This document shows, one piece after another, positions 8,154-17,370 of a stretch of DNA of 64,000 nucleotides. The DNA is from Arthrobacter sp042667405 (GTDB taxonomy: Bacteria; Actinomycetota; Actinomycetes; Actinomycetales; Micrococcaceae). Location: NCBI RefSeq assembly GCF_042667405.1, contig NZ_JBHVAL010000001.1, positions 682,001 to 746,000 of the forward strand, in the 5' to 3' direction. Every line of letters starts with the position of its first letter. Within the stretch, counting starts at the first letter, position 1. Below the pieces are notes generated by a model. It saw nothing but the letters and a program-made list of their open reading frames with translations, searched no databases and had not been told where the DNA came from. Position numbers and translations under genes: made by a program.

Positions 8154-10832
8154 TCAGCGCTTGGCTATCGCGTCCACCACGGCTGTGAGGGCCTCGGAGA
8201 CCTTCGCAGCGTCGGTGCCACCGCCCTGGGCGACGTCGTCCTTGCCGCCACCACCGCCGCCGAGAATACCTGCGGCCAAACGGACCAGCGCTCCAGCCTT
8301 GACTCCAACCTCGCGGGCGGCTTCGTTGGTGGCGATCAGGATGACTGGACGGTCATTGCTGACACCGGCAACTGCCACCGCGGCAGCGTCCGAACCGAGG
8401 CGGTTACGCAGGTCCAGCGCAAGGTTCCGCAGGTCATCCGCTCCACCCACCTGTCCGGCGTCGTGGGCGACAACCCGCACCCCACCAGCGTCCTTTGCCG
8501 TCCCCACAAGGTTGGCGGCCGCTGCGGCGAGTTGTTCCTTGCGGAGCCGGTCGAGTTCCTTCTCCGTCGCCTTCAGCTTGTTCAGGGTGCTGGAGATCCT
8601 GTCCGCAAGCTGGCCGGAAGGAACTTTCAGCAGCTCGGTCAGTTCAGTCACCAGCGCACGCTCCGCGGCAAGGTGGCGGAAGGCATCAAGGCCCACAAAA
8701 GCCTCGACGCGCCGGTTTCCCGAACCCACGGACTGTTCACCCAGCAGCGACAAGCTGCCAATGAGGGACGTATTGGACACGTGCGTGCCACCACAAAGTT
8801 CACGCGACCACGCGCCGTCGATCTCCACGACCCGGACTTCGCTGCCGTAGTTCTCGCCAAACAGGGCCATGGCACCGAGCGCCTTGGCTTCTGCCAGGCC
8901 CATCACCTTGGTGTCCACCCGGTAGTTGTTCCGGATGGCGATGTTGGAAACTTCTTCGATCTCGGAACGCGTTGCCGGGCTCAGACCTTCACCCCAGGCA
9001 AAGTCGAAGCGCAGGTATCCGGCTTTGTTGAAGGAACCACGCTGGGTGGCCTCCGGGCCAAGGATCTGGTGCAGGGCAGCGTGGACGATGTGCGTACCTG
9101 TGTGCGCCTGCTCGGCTGCATGCCGGCGTTCACGGTCGACGGCGGCGCGCACCAAGGCGTCAGAGGCAATCTCACCTTCGCGGACGATCGCCTTGTGCAC
9201 GCTCAAGCCCTTGATGGGACGCTGGACGTCAAGGACCTCCACGACGAAGCCGTCGCCGGTGATGAGGCCGGTATCGGCTGACTGGCCACCGGCTTCGGCA
9301 TAGAACGGGGTTTCGTTCAGGACGAGTTCGATTTCGTCACCGGTGGAGGCATGCGAAACTGCCCGGCCGCCGTTGACGATTCCCCGAACCTTCGATTCGC
9401 CGTCGAGCTCGTCGTAGCCGGTAAACACGGTCTCGCCCTTGCCCAGGAGCTCCTTGTACGCGGTGAGGTCGGCATGGCCGCCCTTTTTGCCCTTGGCATC
9501 AGCCTGGGCGCGCTGGCGCTGCTCAAGCATGAGCGCACGGAAGCCTGCCTCGTCCACCTTGAGGCCGGCCTCTTCTGCCATCTCCAATGTCAGGTCGATG
9601 GGGAAGCCGTAGGTGTCATGGAGGGTAAACGCGTCGGCCCCGGAAAGCGGGACTCCTGCAGCCTTGGATTCAGCCACTGCGTCCTCCAGGCGTGCTGTAC
9701 CTGAAGCAATGGTGCGGAGGAAGGCCTTTTCTTCGGCGTAGGCAATGCGGCTGATGCGGGCGAAGTCGGTCTCCACCACGGGGTAGACCCCCTTCATGGC
9801 GTCGCGGGACGCGGGAAGAAGGTCAGGCAGGCAGGCCTTCTCGACACCCAGCAGGCGCATGGCACGCACGGCGCGGCGGATCAGGCGGCGCAGCACATAG
9901 CCGCGGCCTTCGTTTGACGGTGCCACGCCGTCGGCGATGAGCATCAGGGCGGACCTGATGTGGTCGGCGACGACGCGCATCCGGACGTCATCGGTGTGGT
10001 GCGGATCCTCGGGAGTTTCCGCCGAGGTGTACTCACGGCCTGACAGCTCAGCAGCCTTGTCGATGACAGGGCGGACCTGGTCGGTCTCGTACATGTTCTC
10101 AACGCCCTGGAGAATCATCGCCAGACGCTCCATGCCGAGGCCGGTGTCGATGTTCTTCTTCGGCAGCTCGCCAACGATGTCGAAGTCAACTTTGGAGCGG
10201 ACGTTTTCGATCTGGTACTGCATGAACACGAGGTTCCAGATTTCGATGTACCGGGTTTCGTCAGCCAACGGGCCACCCTCTACACCGTAGGCCGGGCCGC
10301 GGTCATAATAAATTTCCGAGCAGGGACCTGCAGGGCCGGGCTGTCCGGTGGACCAGTAGTTATCGGCCTTGCCCATCCGCTGGATTCTTTCAGCCGGAAT
10401 ACCGGTGTTCTTCAGCCACAATTCCTTGGCTTCGTCATCCTCTTCGTAGACCGTCACCCAGAGGCGCTCGGCAGGAAGTCCGTAACCGCCGTCGTCAACG
10501 CTCTTGGTGAGCAGCTCGAAAGCGAACTTGATGGCGTCTTCCTTGAAGTAGTCGCCAAAGGAGAAGTTCCCGCACATCTGGAAGAACGTGCCGTGGCGGG
10601 CAGTCTTGCCCACTTCTTCGATGTCACCGGTGCGGATGCACTTCTGGACGCTGGTGGCACGGCTGTAGGGCGGCTCTTCCCGGGCGGTCAGGTAGGGAAT
10701 GAACGGCACCATTCCGGCCACAGTGAAGAGAAGGGACGGGTCGCTGGAAACGAGCGACGCGGAGGGAACGGCGGTGTGGCCCTTGCTGACAAAAAAGTCC
10801 ACCCAGCGCTTGGTGATCTCCTGCGACTTCAT
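8154..10832 (-). CDS. alaS: Alanyl-tRNA synthetase
   Basis: 892 residues from ATG 10832 (MKSQEITKRWVDFFVSKGH, the usual start); the frame stays open further upstream but without family similarity. Class II synthetase motifs are seen (SLLFTVAGMVPFIPYL and GPAGPCSEIYYD). The editing domain carries the zinc motif HTGTHIVH and CGGTHV, and a C-terminal oligomerisation domain ends in a glycine-rich GGGGGKDDVAQGGG segment typical of the C-Ala domain. Full length, no disruption. Confidence 0.98.
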   Translation of the reverse strand: MKSQEITKRWVDFFVSKGHTAVPSASLVSSDPSLLFTVAGMVPFIPYLTAREEPPYSRATSVQKCIRTGDIEEVGKTARHGTFFQMCGNFSFGDYFKEDAIKFAFELLTKSVDDGGYGLPAERLWVTVYEEDDEAKELWLKNTGIPAERIQRMGKADNYWSTGQPGPAGPCSEIYYDRGPAYGVEGGPLADETRYIEIWNLVFMQYQIENVRSKVDFDIVGELPKKNIDTGLGMERLAMILQGVENMYETDQVRPVIDKAAELSGREYTSAETPEDPHHTDDVRMRVVADHIRSALMLIADGVAPSNEGRGYVLRRLIRRAVRAMRLLGVEKACLPDLLPASRDAMKGVYPVVETDFARISRIAYAEEKAFLRTIASGTARLEDAVAESKAAGVPLSGADAFTLHDTYGFPIDLTLEMAEEAGLKVDEAGFRALMLEQRQRAQADAKGKKGGHADLTAYKELLGKGETVFTGYDELDGESKVRGIVNGGRAVSHASTGDEIELVLNETPFYAEAGGQSADTGLITGDGFVVEVLDVQRPIKGLSVHKAIVREGEIASDALVRAAVDRERRHAAEQAHTGTHIVHAALHQILGPEATQRGSFNKAGYLRFDFAWGEGLSPATRSEIEEVSNIAIRNNYRVDTKVMGLAEAKALGAMALFGENYGSEVRVVEIDGAWSRELCGGTHVSNTSLIGSLSLLGEQSVGSGNRRVEAFVGLDAFRHLAAERALVTELTELLKVPSGQLADRISSTLNKLKATEKELDRLRKEQLAAAAANLVGTAKDAGGVRVVAHDAGQVGGADDLRNLALDLRNRLGSDAAAVAVAGVSNDRPVILIATNEAAREVGVKAGALVRLAAGILGGGGGGKDDVAQGGGTDAAKVSEALTAVVDAIAKR

Positions 10833-10946
10833 TAGCTGATTACTTACCCTTCTCAATTCACTGCACACGATGTGCGCGGTTCCGGCTGGTGCCGTTCCGC
10901 AGCTTTCCATTCTGCCCTGTTGAGGGCTTCGGAGCGAACCGCTCCG

Positions 10947-11177
10947 TTAGCGCCCGCCTGCCGCGGCGTCGTCGATTCCCAGCGCTGCCCGGAGATCTTC
11001 TTCGCGCTGGTGCATGCCTGAGCGCACGGCATCGGCGAAGTCGAACAGTCCGTCGGCCATCCGGCCAACAGCACGGTTCAAACCTTCGGGTCCCAGGTTG
11101 GCCTGCGCCTCGGTGATCTTACGGAAGGCGATGACGCCGATTGCGACGCCGATGCCCATCCACACAATTCTCTTCAT
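10947..11177 (-). CDS. Small membrane-anchored protein of unknown function
   Basis: 76 residues with one N-terminal membrane helix (VWMGIGVAIGVIAFRKI) and a charged amphipathic tail (MADGLFDFADAVRSGMHQREEDL). Proteins of this shape sit between alaS and a DUF948 gene in many actinobacteria and resemble the DUF6167 group; I cannot confirm the family. It starts 22 bp after the DUF948 gene and is probably co-transcribed with it. No enzyme motif. Confidence 0.7.
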   Translation of the reverse strand: MKRIVWMGIGVAIGVIAFRKITEAQANLGPEGLNRAVGRMADGLFDFADAVRSGMHQREEDLRAALGIDDAAAGGR

Positions 11178-11199
11178 CGGTTTATGGTCTCCCGTTGGT

Positions 11200-11574
11200 T
11201 CAGCGGCTGCGACGGCCGGAGGAAGGGGTGCGGCGTCCGGCGAACGCCGAGCGGACGCCGTAGCTGAAGGCAGCCACCTTGATCAGGGGCGAACCAACCG
11301 TCGCCGCCACGAGCGAGGACAGCGCGGAAATGTTGGCGGACGCATCAGAAACGTTCGAGGCAATGCCATCAACTTTCTTCAGCTGCTGGTTGGTGGTTGT
11401 GACGGTTGCCGTCACTTCGTCCATCAGGGGCGTGGCGCCGTCGCTGATGGAACGGATGGAGGTGCGGACCTCGTCGAAGACGCCGCCCAACTTCAGAATG
11501 GGCACAGCCAACAGCAGAACCAGGAGCGCGAAGACTCCAGCTGCGATGAGACCGGCAATGTCGCCACCAGACAT
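11200..11574 (-). CDS. DUF948 domain membrane protein
   Basis: 124 residues. A hydrophobic helix at residues 7-27 (AGLIAAGVFALLVLLLAVPIL) is followed by a long helical region rich in Thr, Ser, Val and Asn with heptad-like spacing (TATVTTTNQQLKKVDGI), the pattern of DUF948 proteins and of methyl-accepting coiled coils. The C-terminus is basic (GRRTPSSGRRSR). Function unknown; its conserved place between alaS and rpsD suggests an envelope role but nothing more can be said. Confidence 0.8.
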   Translation of the reverse strand: MSGGDIAGLIAAGVFALLVLLLAVPILKLGGVFDEVRTSIRSISDGATPLMDEVTATVTTTNQQLKKVDGIASNVSDASANISALSSLVAATVGSPLIKVAAFSYGVRSAFAGRRTPSSGRRSR

Positions 11575-11677
11575 AGAACACTTCTCCTAGGATCGTTGCG
11601 CTGCCTTGCACCTGCCGCGGCGCGGCTTTGGGCAAGGCCTCCCCCAGTACCTTACCTATAGAGGAGCGGTACCTTAT

Positions 11678-11719
11678 AGACAAAGAAGCCCGCGGCGGCT
11701 GCCACGGGCTTCTTTGTCT
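11678..11719 (-). terminator. rpsD terminator hairpin
   Basis: A perfect 15-bp inverted repeat (11678-11692 and 11705-11719) with a 12-base loop lies 14 bp beyond the rpsD stop codon. Confidence 0.8.
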
Positions 11720-11732
11720 GCGCTGCTTGAAT

Positions 11733-12353
11733 TTAGCGGGCGTAGAATTCGACGACGAGCTGCTCTTCGCAGATCACGGGGACCTCGGAGCGCTTCGGGC
11801 GACGAACCAGGCGTGCCTGCAGGGCGTCAATCTTGACGTCCAGGTACGGCGGCACGTTGTTCAGGACGTGTGCGCCGGCAGCGGCGACCTGGAACGGAGC
11901 CATAACCTCGGAGCGGCTGTGTACGTGGATGAGCTGGCCTTCGCCAACGCGGAAGGACGGGCGGTCAACGCGAACGCCGTCAACCAGGATGTGGCGGTGC
12001 ACAACCAGCTGGCGGGCCTGTGCGATGGTGCGGGCGAAGCCTGCACGGAGCACGAGGGCGTCCAGACGCATTTCCAGCAGCTCAACCAGGTTCTCACCGG
12101 TCAGGCCCTTGGTGCGGCGTGCTTCTTCGAAGGCACGGGTCATCTGGGCTTCGCGGATGCCGTACTGGGCGCGCAGACGCTGCTTTTCGCGCAGACGTAC
12201 GGCGTAGTCGGAGTCCTGCTTCTTGCGGGCACGGCCGTGCTCACCGGGGCCGTACGGACGGCGCTCCATGTACTTGGCGGCCTTGGGGGTCAGAGCAATG
12301 CCGAGTGCACGCGAAAGGCGTGCGGTACGGCGAGCACGAGTGTTGTTAGCCAC
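11733..12353 (-). CDS. rpsD: 30S ribosomal protein S4
   Basis: 206 residues. S4 nucleates 30S assembly by binding 16S rRNA. The N-terminus (ANNTRARRTARLSRALG) and the RRPYGPGEHGRARKK segment match the actinobacterial form, and the S4 RNA-binding domain (LEMRLDALVLRAGFA, HRHILVDGVRVDRPS) is clear. It has only one cysteine (VICEEQ), so it is the zinc-independent type. Unlike in alpha-operon arrangements it stands alone, with its own terminator, between rarA and the DUF948 gene. A 190-bp leader separates it from rarA. Confidence 0.98.
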   Translation of the reverse strand: MANNTRARRTARLSRALGIALTPKAAKYMERRPYGPGEHGRARKKQDSDYAVRLREKQRLRAQYGIREAQMTRAFEEARRTKGLTGENLVELLEMRLDALVLRAGFARTIAQARQLVVHRHILVDGVRVDRPSFRVGEGQLIHVHSRSEVMAPFQVAAAGAHVLNNVPPYLDVKIDALQARLVRRPKRSEVPVICEEQLVVEFYAR

Positions 12354-12543
12354 TTGTGTCCTTCCAATTACTGCGGTGTATCAGTGTTCCTGGCCTCCAT
12401 CAGGGAGAGCATCGGCCAACCGCTGCCTCTTGCTACTGGCCCGGGCGCGCAGCACCATTGAAGGAAATCTTCAAGGAATGTGGCGTCGGGTCATGCCAGA
12501 CAAGGATCCATCCTACCACGGGCGCTGAATCCGCTCGCCCGCG

Positions 12544-13971
12544 CTATTCGCCGCGGACGATCTTCCGGAGCCTCTCCAGCCTTGCCGCGATATCGCGCTC
12601 AACACCGTTGTTTGTTGGCTCGTAGTAATTCCTGCCCACAAGGTCGTCCGGTGGGTACTGCTGGGTGGCAATTCCGTGGGGCTCGTCGTGGGCGTATTTG
12701 TAGCTCTTGCCATGGCCCAGCTGTTTCGCCCCGGGATAGTGGGAGTCGCGCAGGTGCATGGGTATCCCGCCCCCATGGCCGGCCCGCACATCAGCCACCG
12801 CCTTGTTCAAGCCCATGTAGGCGGCATTGGACTTCGGCGCGGTGGCCAAATGCACCACGGCTTCGGCCAACACGATCCTGCCCTCCGGCATGCCGATCAG
12901 CTGCACTGCCTGTGCTGCGGCGACGGCGGTCTGCAAAGCAGTGGGATCGGCCATGCCGATGTCTTCGGCAGCGGAGATGACGATTCTGCGGGCCACGAAG
13001 CGCGGGTCCTCCCCCGCTTCCAACATCCGCGCAAGGTAATGCAAGGCTGCGTCGACGTCGGATCCACGGATGGACTTGATGAAGGCGCTGGCGACGTCGT
13101 AATGCTGGTCTCCGGCGCGGTCGTAGCGGACCGCGGCGGCATCGAGTGCGCGCTCCGTGTGGCGCAGTTCCACCAGCACCGGCGCGTCAGACTCACCGTC
13201 CTCGACGGCGGTGGCGTCACCGAACGCCACCCCGGCGGCAGCCTCCAGCGCCGTGAGTGCACGCCGGGCGTCGCCTCCGGATAAGCGCACGAGGTGCTCA
13301 AGCGCCTCCGGGGACAGCTCGACACGTCCGGCAAGGCCGCGGGCATCCGTCACGGCCTTCTGCAGCAAACCGGAGATATCGTCATCGGTCAGCGGTTTCA
13401 GGGTCAGCAACAGGGATCGGGACAAGAGCGGCGACACCACGGAGAAGGACGGGTTTTCGGTAGTAGCCGCGACCAGCACCACCCAGCGGTTCTCGACCCC
13501 GGGCAGGAGCGCGTCCTGCTGTGCCTTGTTGAAGCGGTGGATCTCGTCCAGGAACAGCACCGTGGTCTTTTTGTAGAGGTCCCGGGCGGTCAATGCCTCG
13601 TCCATGACCCTGCGCACGTCCTTGACACCGGCAGTGATGGCGGAGAGTTCAACGAACTTCCGGCCGGGTCCGCGTGCGATCACATGGGCCAAGGTGGTCT
13701 TGCCCGTCCCGGGAGGTCCCCAGAGGATGACCGAGCTGGGTCCGGCGGGGCCTGCGGCCTCGGCACCGGCGGCAAGCTGCCGCAGTGGAGAACCCTGGCC
13801 CAACAGATGCTGCTGACCCACGACATCGTCCAAGGTCCGCGGACGCATCCGCACAGCCAACGGACTGCGCTGGGACGCCATCCAGTTGGCGTCCGAGGGT
13901 CCTCCGGCGGCAGGCAGCTCCTCCGACTCGTCGTCGTCGTTCACTGCACCGGCACCAAAGAGATCTTCCAC
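12544..13971 (-). CDS. rarA: Replication-associated recombination protein A (MgsA/RarA AAA ATPase)
   Basis: 475 residues. RarA is a tetrameric AAA+ ATPase related to clamp loaders that acts at stalled forks. After an acidic N-terminal tail (NDDDESEELPA) the RPRTLDDVVGQQHLLG motif, the Walker A GPPGTGKTT, Walker B FLDEIHRFNKAQQ, sensor 1 (ATTENPS) and the C-terminal oligomerisation domain are all present. The start is a GTG at 13971 with a weak ribosome-binding site. Upstream the divergent VLRF1-like gene begins 41 bp away. Confidence 0.95.
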   Translation of the reverse strand: MEDLFGAGAVNDDDESEELPAAGGPSDANWMASQRSPLAVRMRPRTLDDVVGQQHLLGQGSPLRQLAAGAEAAGPAGPSSVILWGPPGTGKTTLAHVIARGPGRKFVELSAITAGVKDVRRVMDEALTARDLYKKTTVLFLDEIHRFNKAQQDALLPGVENRWVVLVAATTENPSFSVVSPLLSRSLLLTLKPLTDDDISGLLQKAVTDARGLAGRVELSPEALEHLVRLSGGDARRALTALEAAAGVAFGDATAVEDGESDAPVLVELRHTERALDAAAVRYDRAGDQHYDVASAFIKSIRGSDVDAALHYLARMLEAGEDPRFVARRIVISAAEDIGMADPTALQTAVAAAQAVQLIGMPEGRIVLAEAVVHLATAPKSNAAYMGLNKAVADVRAGHGGGIPMHLRDSHYPGAKQLGHGKSYKYAHDEPHGIATQQYPPDDLVGRNYYEPTNNGVERDIAARLERLRKIVRGE

Positions 13972-14012
13972 ATGGATAGGCTACTCATAGTTCCAGCAAA
14001 GGAGACATTGAC

Positions 14013-14645
14013 GTGCAGCGCCCAGCATCAGCACCGAGCCGCCCAGGCGGACGCCGGACCGCCCTGGTGCCCGCAGAACGGTTGCACGGATGGGTGGAGC
14101 GGTTCACGGCCAGCCACGGTGCGGTGGAGGAAGATCTCGACGACGGCGGCCTGCTGCTGCGGGCTGCCGATGGAGCCGAAGCGCTTCTGCGGGCACCGTG
14201 GCCGGCCGACGGGAGACCGGGAAGAGGCGCGACGGAACTGGACCGCCTGGCATCGCTGGCGAGCCAGGAGCGCGGACTCGGCGTGCTCCTGATCCGCAAA
14301 GGTGGTTTCGCCCTGGCCGCCGCCAGCGGTCCGACAATCCTGGCGACCAAGAGTGGTTCACGCTTCATCGATGCCAAATCCACAGCCGAACACGCAGCGC
14401 GGATCTTCGCCAACCACAGGATCGAATACCTTGTGACCGGCGGCGACCGCGCTTTGGTGGAACAGGTGCTTGCCCAGCCCCCGCTCAAAACCGTGTCCGG
14501 CAGGACCAGGCTGGCTTTTTTGGACGTGCAGGAACCGAAATCCGCCGCACTCCCCAAAGCGGCAGCCGACGCCTGTTCCCTGCGAATCAGCGTGACGGAT
14601 GCGCCGGTTCAGCAACCTCCAGGGGCACGTTTCAGCGGAGCCTGA
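14013..14645 (+). CDS. VLRF1-like (acVLRF1 family) protein, catalytic loop apparently missing
   Basis: 210 residues from GTG 14013 with a good ribosome-binding site (AAAGGAG). The N-terminal part (TALVPAERLHGWVERFTASHG) and the GLGVLLIRKGGFALA strand resemble actinobacterial VLRF1 proteins, release-factor-like enzymes that cleave peptidyl-tRNA on split ribosomes. In those proteins the KxGxRYVQxR strand leads to a glutamine-containing loop and a basic RRxNQ helix; here SGSRFIDAK (residues 114-122) runs straight into EHAARIFANHRIEYLVTGGD. The family call is from memory of the pattern and moderately secure; the loop loss is inference. The 3' end overlaps the convergent GNAT gene by 37 bp. Confidence 0.6.
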   Translation: MQRPASAPSRPGGRRTALVPAERLHGWVERFTASHGAVEEDLDDGGLLLRAADGAEALLRAPWPADGRPGRGATELDRLASLASQERGLGVLLIRKGGFALAAASGPTILATKSGSRFIDAKSTAEHAARIFANHRIEYLVTGGDRALVEQVLAQPPLKTVSGRTRLAFLDVQEPKSAALPKAAADACSLRISVTDAPVQQPPGARFSGA

Positions 14646-15382
14646 CGATACAGATAGCCTCCGCAGTCCGTGAAGCCGGCCTTCGCGTAAAGAGCCTGCG
14701 CCCCTTGGTTGGCCGCAGTGACCAGCAGCCAGAACCCCTTGAGGTTGCGTTGGGCTCCGGCCAGCAGCAATGCCTCCAGCACCGTGGTCCCATGGCCCCG
14801 CCTGCGGTGCGCCGTCGACGTCGCCATGCTGTAGATACCGCCCCAGCCGTCCACCAAGGCCAGACGCCCGACGGCGGCGGGAACGCCGTCGTCGTCCCTC
14901 ACCAGGGCGTAAAGCGAGGGGCAAGCGGTGAGTATCCTGCGGGCGACAGACAGTTCTGCCTCTCCGCCGCGGCCATCCACCGACCACCACACCTCCAGCC
15001 ATTCCGGCGAGGGTTCTTCGCTGACTTCCACGCCGGCAGCCGGCACTTCGCCGGGAACGTCAGCGGCGTCCCGGACCATGATCCTGGTCTCGGACTGCCT
15101 GGTGAAGCGCTGGTGGTCAAGAACAGCGTTGAGCCCTGCGCTGCGGGGATCGTCGAAGACCTGGAAGATCAGAGGCAGCCTGCGCGAGCGGTACCACTGG
15201 GCAGCGGACTGAACACTGTGGGCGATGCCCTCCTGCCCTGCTTGGGCCGGAACCCTGGGCCACACCGAGTTCGCCCGCTGCGTCACTCCCTCCGAGGCGC
15301 GAAGCACCCACTGGCCCGATTCCTCGCGCTCAAGCGCTGGCCAGGCCTTGTCCATCAGCTCTTCCAGGACTGCTTGCTCCAC
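14609..15382 (-). CDS. GNAT family N-acetyltransferase
   Basis: 257 residues. The C-terminal half holds the GNAT fold: acetyl-CoA loop MATSTAHRRRGHGTTVLEAL (the Q/RxxGxG/A motif) and the late strand WLLVTAANQGAQALYAKAGF followed by YRQAPL. The N-terminal half (WPALEREESGQWVLRASEGV, then ANSVWP) matches the DUF-type partner domain of tandem GNAT proteins. Substrate unknown. The gene starts about 45 bp upstream of the aspS terminator hairpin, reading away from aspS, and its 3' end overlaps the VLRF1-like gene. Confidence 0.9.
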   Translation of the reverse strand: MEQAVLEELMDKAWPALEREESGQWVLRASEGVTQRANSVWPRVPAQAGQEGIAHSVQSAAQWYRSRRLPLIFQVFDDPRSAGLNAVLDHQRFTRQSETRIMVRDAADVPGEVPAAGVEVSEEPSPEWLEVWWSVDGRGGEAELSVARRILTACPSLYALVRDDDGVPAAVGRLALVDGWGGIYSMATSTAHRRRGHGTTVLEALLLAGAQRNLKGFWLLVTAANQGAQALYAKAGFTDCGGYLYRQAPLKRAPGGC

Positions 15383-15425
15383 CGTTACAGCACCCTCTCA
15401 TACGCGGGAATCATCGGAGAAAACA

Positions 15426-15457
15426 CAGGAGGGCTCCCCCTGCGGGGAGCCCTCCTG
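15426..15457 (-). terminator. aspS terminator hairpin
   Basis: A perfect 14-bp inverted repeat with a 4-base loop (15426-15439 and 15444-15457) begins 9 bp after the aspS stop codon. Confidence 0.82.
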
Positions 15458-15465
15458 TTGTGGTC

Positions 15466-17259
15466 TTACTCGGACTTGGTGTCCGGCTTGGCAGCGGGCT
15501 TGGCTTCCGGTTTGAAGTCAACGCCGGCTTCCTTGCGTTGCTGCGGCGTGATGGGTGCCGGAGCCGCCGTCAGGGGGTCGAAACCGTTGCCCGTCTTCGG
15601 GAAGGCGATGACGTCGCGGATCGATTCCACACCAGCCAGCAGTGCCACTACGCGGTCCCAGCCGAAGGCAATGCCGCCGTGCGGAGGCGCACCGTACTTG
15701 AAGCCCTCCAGCAGGAAGCCGAACTTGGTTTCAGCATCTTCCTTGTCCAATCCCATGAGCTGGAAGACCCGCTCCTGGACCTCGCGCTCATGGATACGGA
15801 TGGAACCGCCGCCGATCTCGTTGCCGTTACACACGATGTCGTAGGCGTAGGACAGTGCCGACTCGGGATCCTTGTCGAAGGTGTCCATGAATTCCGGCTT
15901 GGGCGAGGTGAAGGCGTGGTGGACCGCGGTCCACTGCCCTGCTCCCACTGCCACGTCACCGGAAGCGACGGCGGCTGCGGCCGGTTCGAACATCGGAGCG
16001 TCCACGATCCATACAAAAGCCCAGTCATTGGGATCGATCAGGCCCGTGCGGTGGCCGATTTCGACGCGGGCAGCGCCCAGCAGCGAACGGGAAGCGCTCT
16101 TCTCGCCAGCGGCGAAGAAGATGCAGTCACCGGGCTTGGCGCCGACGGCGTCAGCCAGTCCGGCACGTTCTTGTTCCGTGAGGTTCTTGGCGACGGGTCC
16201 TGCAAGCTCCCCGTCCTCCTTGTACAGGACGTAGGCCAGTCCCTTGGCGCCGCGCTGCTTGGCCCATTCCTGCCAGGCATCGAGGGCGCGGCGGGCCTGC
16301 GAAGCGCCACCGGGCATGACCACTGCGCCGACGTAGGGGGCTTTGAACACGCCGAAGTTGGTGTCTTTGAAGAATCCGGTCAGCTCCGTCAGCTCAAGGT
16401 CGAAGCGAAGGTCCGGCTTGTCGGAGCCGTACTTGGCCATGGCGTCCAAGTAGGTCATGCGACGGATGGGCGTGGGAACCTCGACGTCGATCAGCTGCCA
16501 CAGCGACTTCACGATGGCTTCGCCCAAGGCGATGATGTCGTCCTGGTCAACGAAGCTGGCTTCGATGTCCAGCTGCGTGAACTCGGGCTGGCGGTCGGCA
16601 CGGAAGTCTTCGTCGCGGTAGCAGCGTGCGATCTGGTAGTACTTCTCGAAGCCACCCACCTGCAGGAGCTGCTTGAACAACTGCGGGGACTGCGGCAAGG
16701 CGTACCAGGAGCCGGGAGCCAGGCGTGCCGGGACGACGAAGTCACGTGCGCCCTCGGGCGTGGAGCGCGTCAGGGTGGGCGTCTCGATTTCAACGTAACC
16801 CTGGTCGTGCAGGATGCCGCGGGCAACGCGGTTCGCCTCGGAACGCAAGCGGAGGTTGCGGGCGGGACCGGGACGGCGCAGGTCCAGGTAGCGGTGCTTC
16901 AGCCGGGCTTCTTCGCCGACCTCCACGTGCTCATCGATCTGGAACGGCAGCGGGTCGGAGGTGTTCAGGACAACAACCTTGTCCGCGATAACCTCGATTT
17001 CGCCCGTTGCAAGGGCCGGGTTCTCGTTGCCTTCAGGACGCTTGTTGACCGTACCGGTGACCTGCAGGACGTACTCGTTCCGAAGGCCGTGGAAGACCTC
17101 TTCCTCACGGACAACCACCTGGGCCACGCCGGACGCGTCGCGCAGGTCAACGAATGCAACGCCACCGTGATCACGGCGGCGGCCCACCCAGCCGGCCAGG
17201 GTTACGGTTTGTCCAATGTGCTCGGAACGAAGTGATCCGAGGTCATGTGTGCGCAGCAC
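15466..17259 (-). CDS. aspS: Aspartyl-tRNA synthetase
   Basis: 597 residues from GTG 17259 (LRTHDLGSLRSEHIGQTV), with AAAGGAA just upstream; the longer open frame is not family-like. A class IIb synthetase: N-terminal OB anticodon domain, flipping loop, catalytic domain with YQIARCYRDEDFRADRQPEF (motif 2), the bacterial GAD insertion, and motif 3 IAFGWDRVVALL. In actinobacteria that use GatCAB this enzyme is often non-discriminating (Asp and Asn tRNAs), which cannot be judged here. A Lys/Pro-rich tail (KPEAKPAAKPDTKSE) ends the protein. Confidence 0.97.
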   Translation of the reverse strand: MLRTHDLGSLRSEHIGQTVTLAGWVGRRRDHGGVAFVDLRDASGVAQVVVREEEVFHGLRNEYVLQVTGTVNKRPEGNENPALATGEIEVIADKVVVLNTSDPLPFQIDEHVEVGEEARLKHRYLDLRRPGPARNLRLRSEANRVARGILHDQGYVEIETPTLTRSTPEGARDFVVPARLAPGSWYALPQSPQLFKQLLQVGGFEKYYQIARCYRDEDFRADRQPEFTQLDIEASFVDQDDIIALGEAIVKSLWQLIDVEVPTPIRRMTYLDAMAKYGSDKPDLRFDLELTELTGFFKDTNFGVFKAPYVGAVVMPGGASQARRALDAWQEWAKQRGAKGLAYVLYKEDGELAGPVAKNLTEQERAGLADAVGAKPGDCIFFAAGEKSASRSLLGAARVEIGHRTGLIDPNDWAFVWIVDAPMFEPAAAAVASGDVAVGAGQWTAVHHAFTSPKPEFMDTFDKDPESALSYAYDIVCNGNEIGGGSIRIHEREVQERVFQLMGLDKEDAETKFGFLLEGFKYGAPPHGGIAFGWDRVVALLAGVESIRDVIAFPKTGNGFDPLTAAPAPITPQQRKEAGVDFKPEAKPAAKPDTKSE

Positions 17260-17370
17260 AGCATTCCTTTCAGCATGAAATTTAGAGGGACCGCTGCAAA
17301 AGCGGTCCCGTCCGAGTTTACCCGCCCCGGCCGCGGCTGCCGCCAAAGGGCGGACCTAACGTTGTTTTGT

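Noticed and set aside
12458..12474. Small hairpin in the rpsD leader as an S4 autoregulation site
   Set aside because: Six-base stem only and no similarity to known S4 sites that can be judged by eye.
14090..15844. Very long plus-strand frame of 584 codons
   Set aside because: Spans VLRF1-like, GNAT and aspS regions and reads as Arg/Gly-rich noise.
15460..17235. Long plus-strand frame antisense to aspS
   Set aside because: It mirrors the codon pattern of the real gene, a high-GC artefact.
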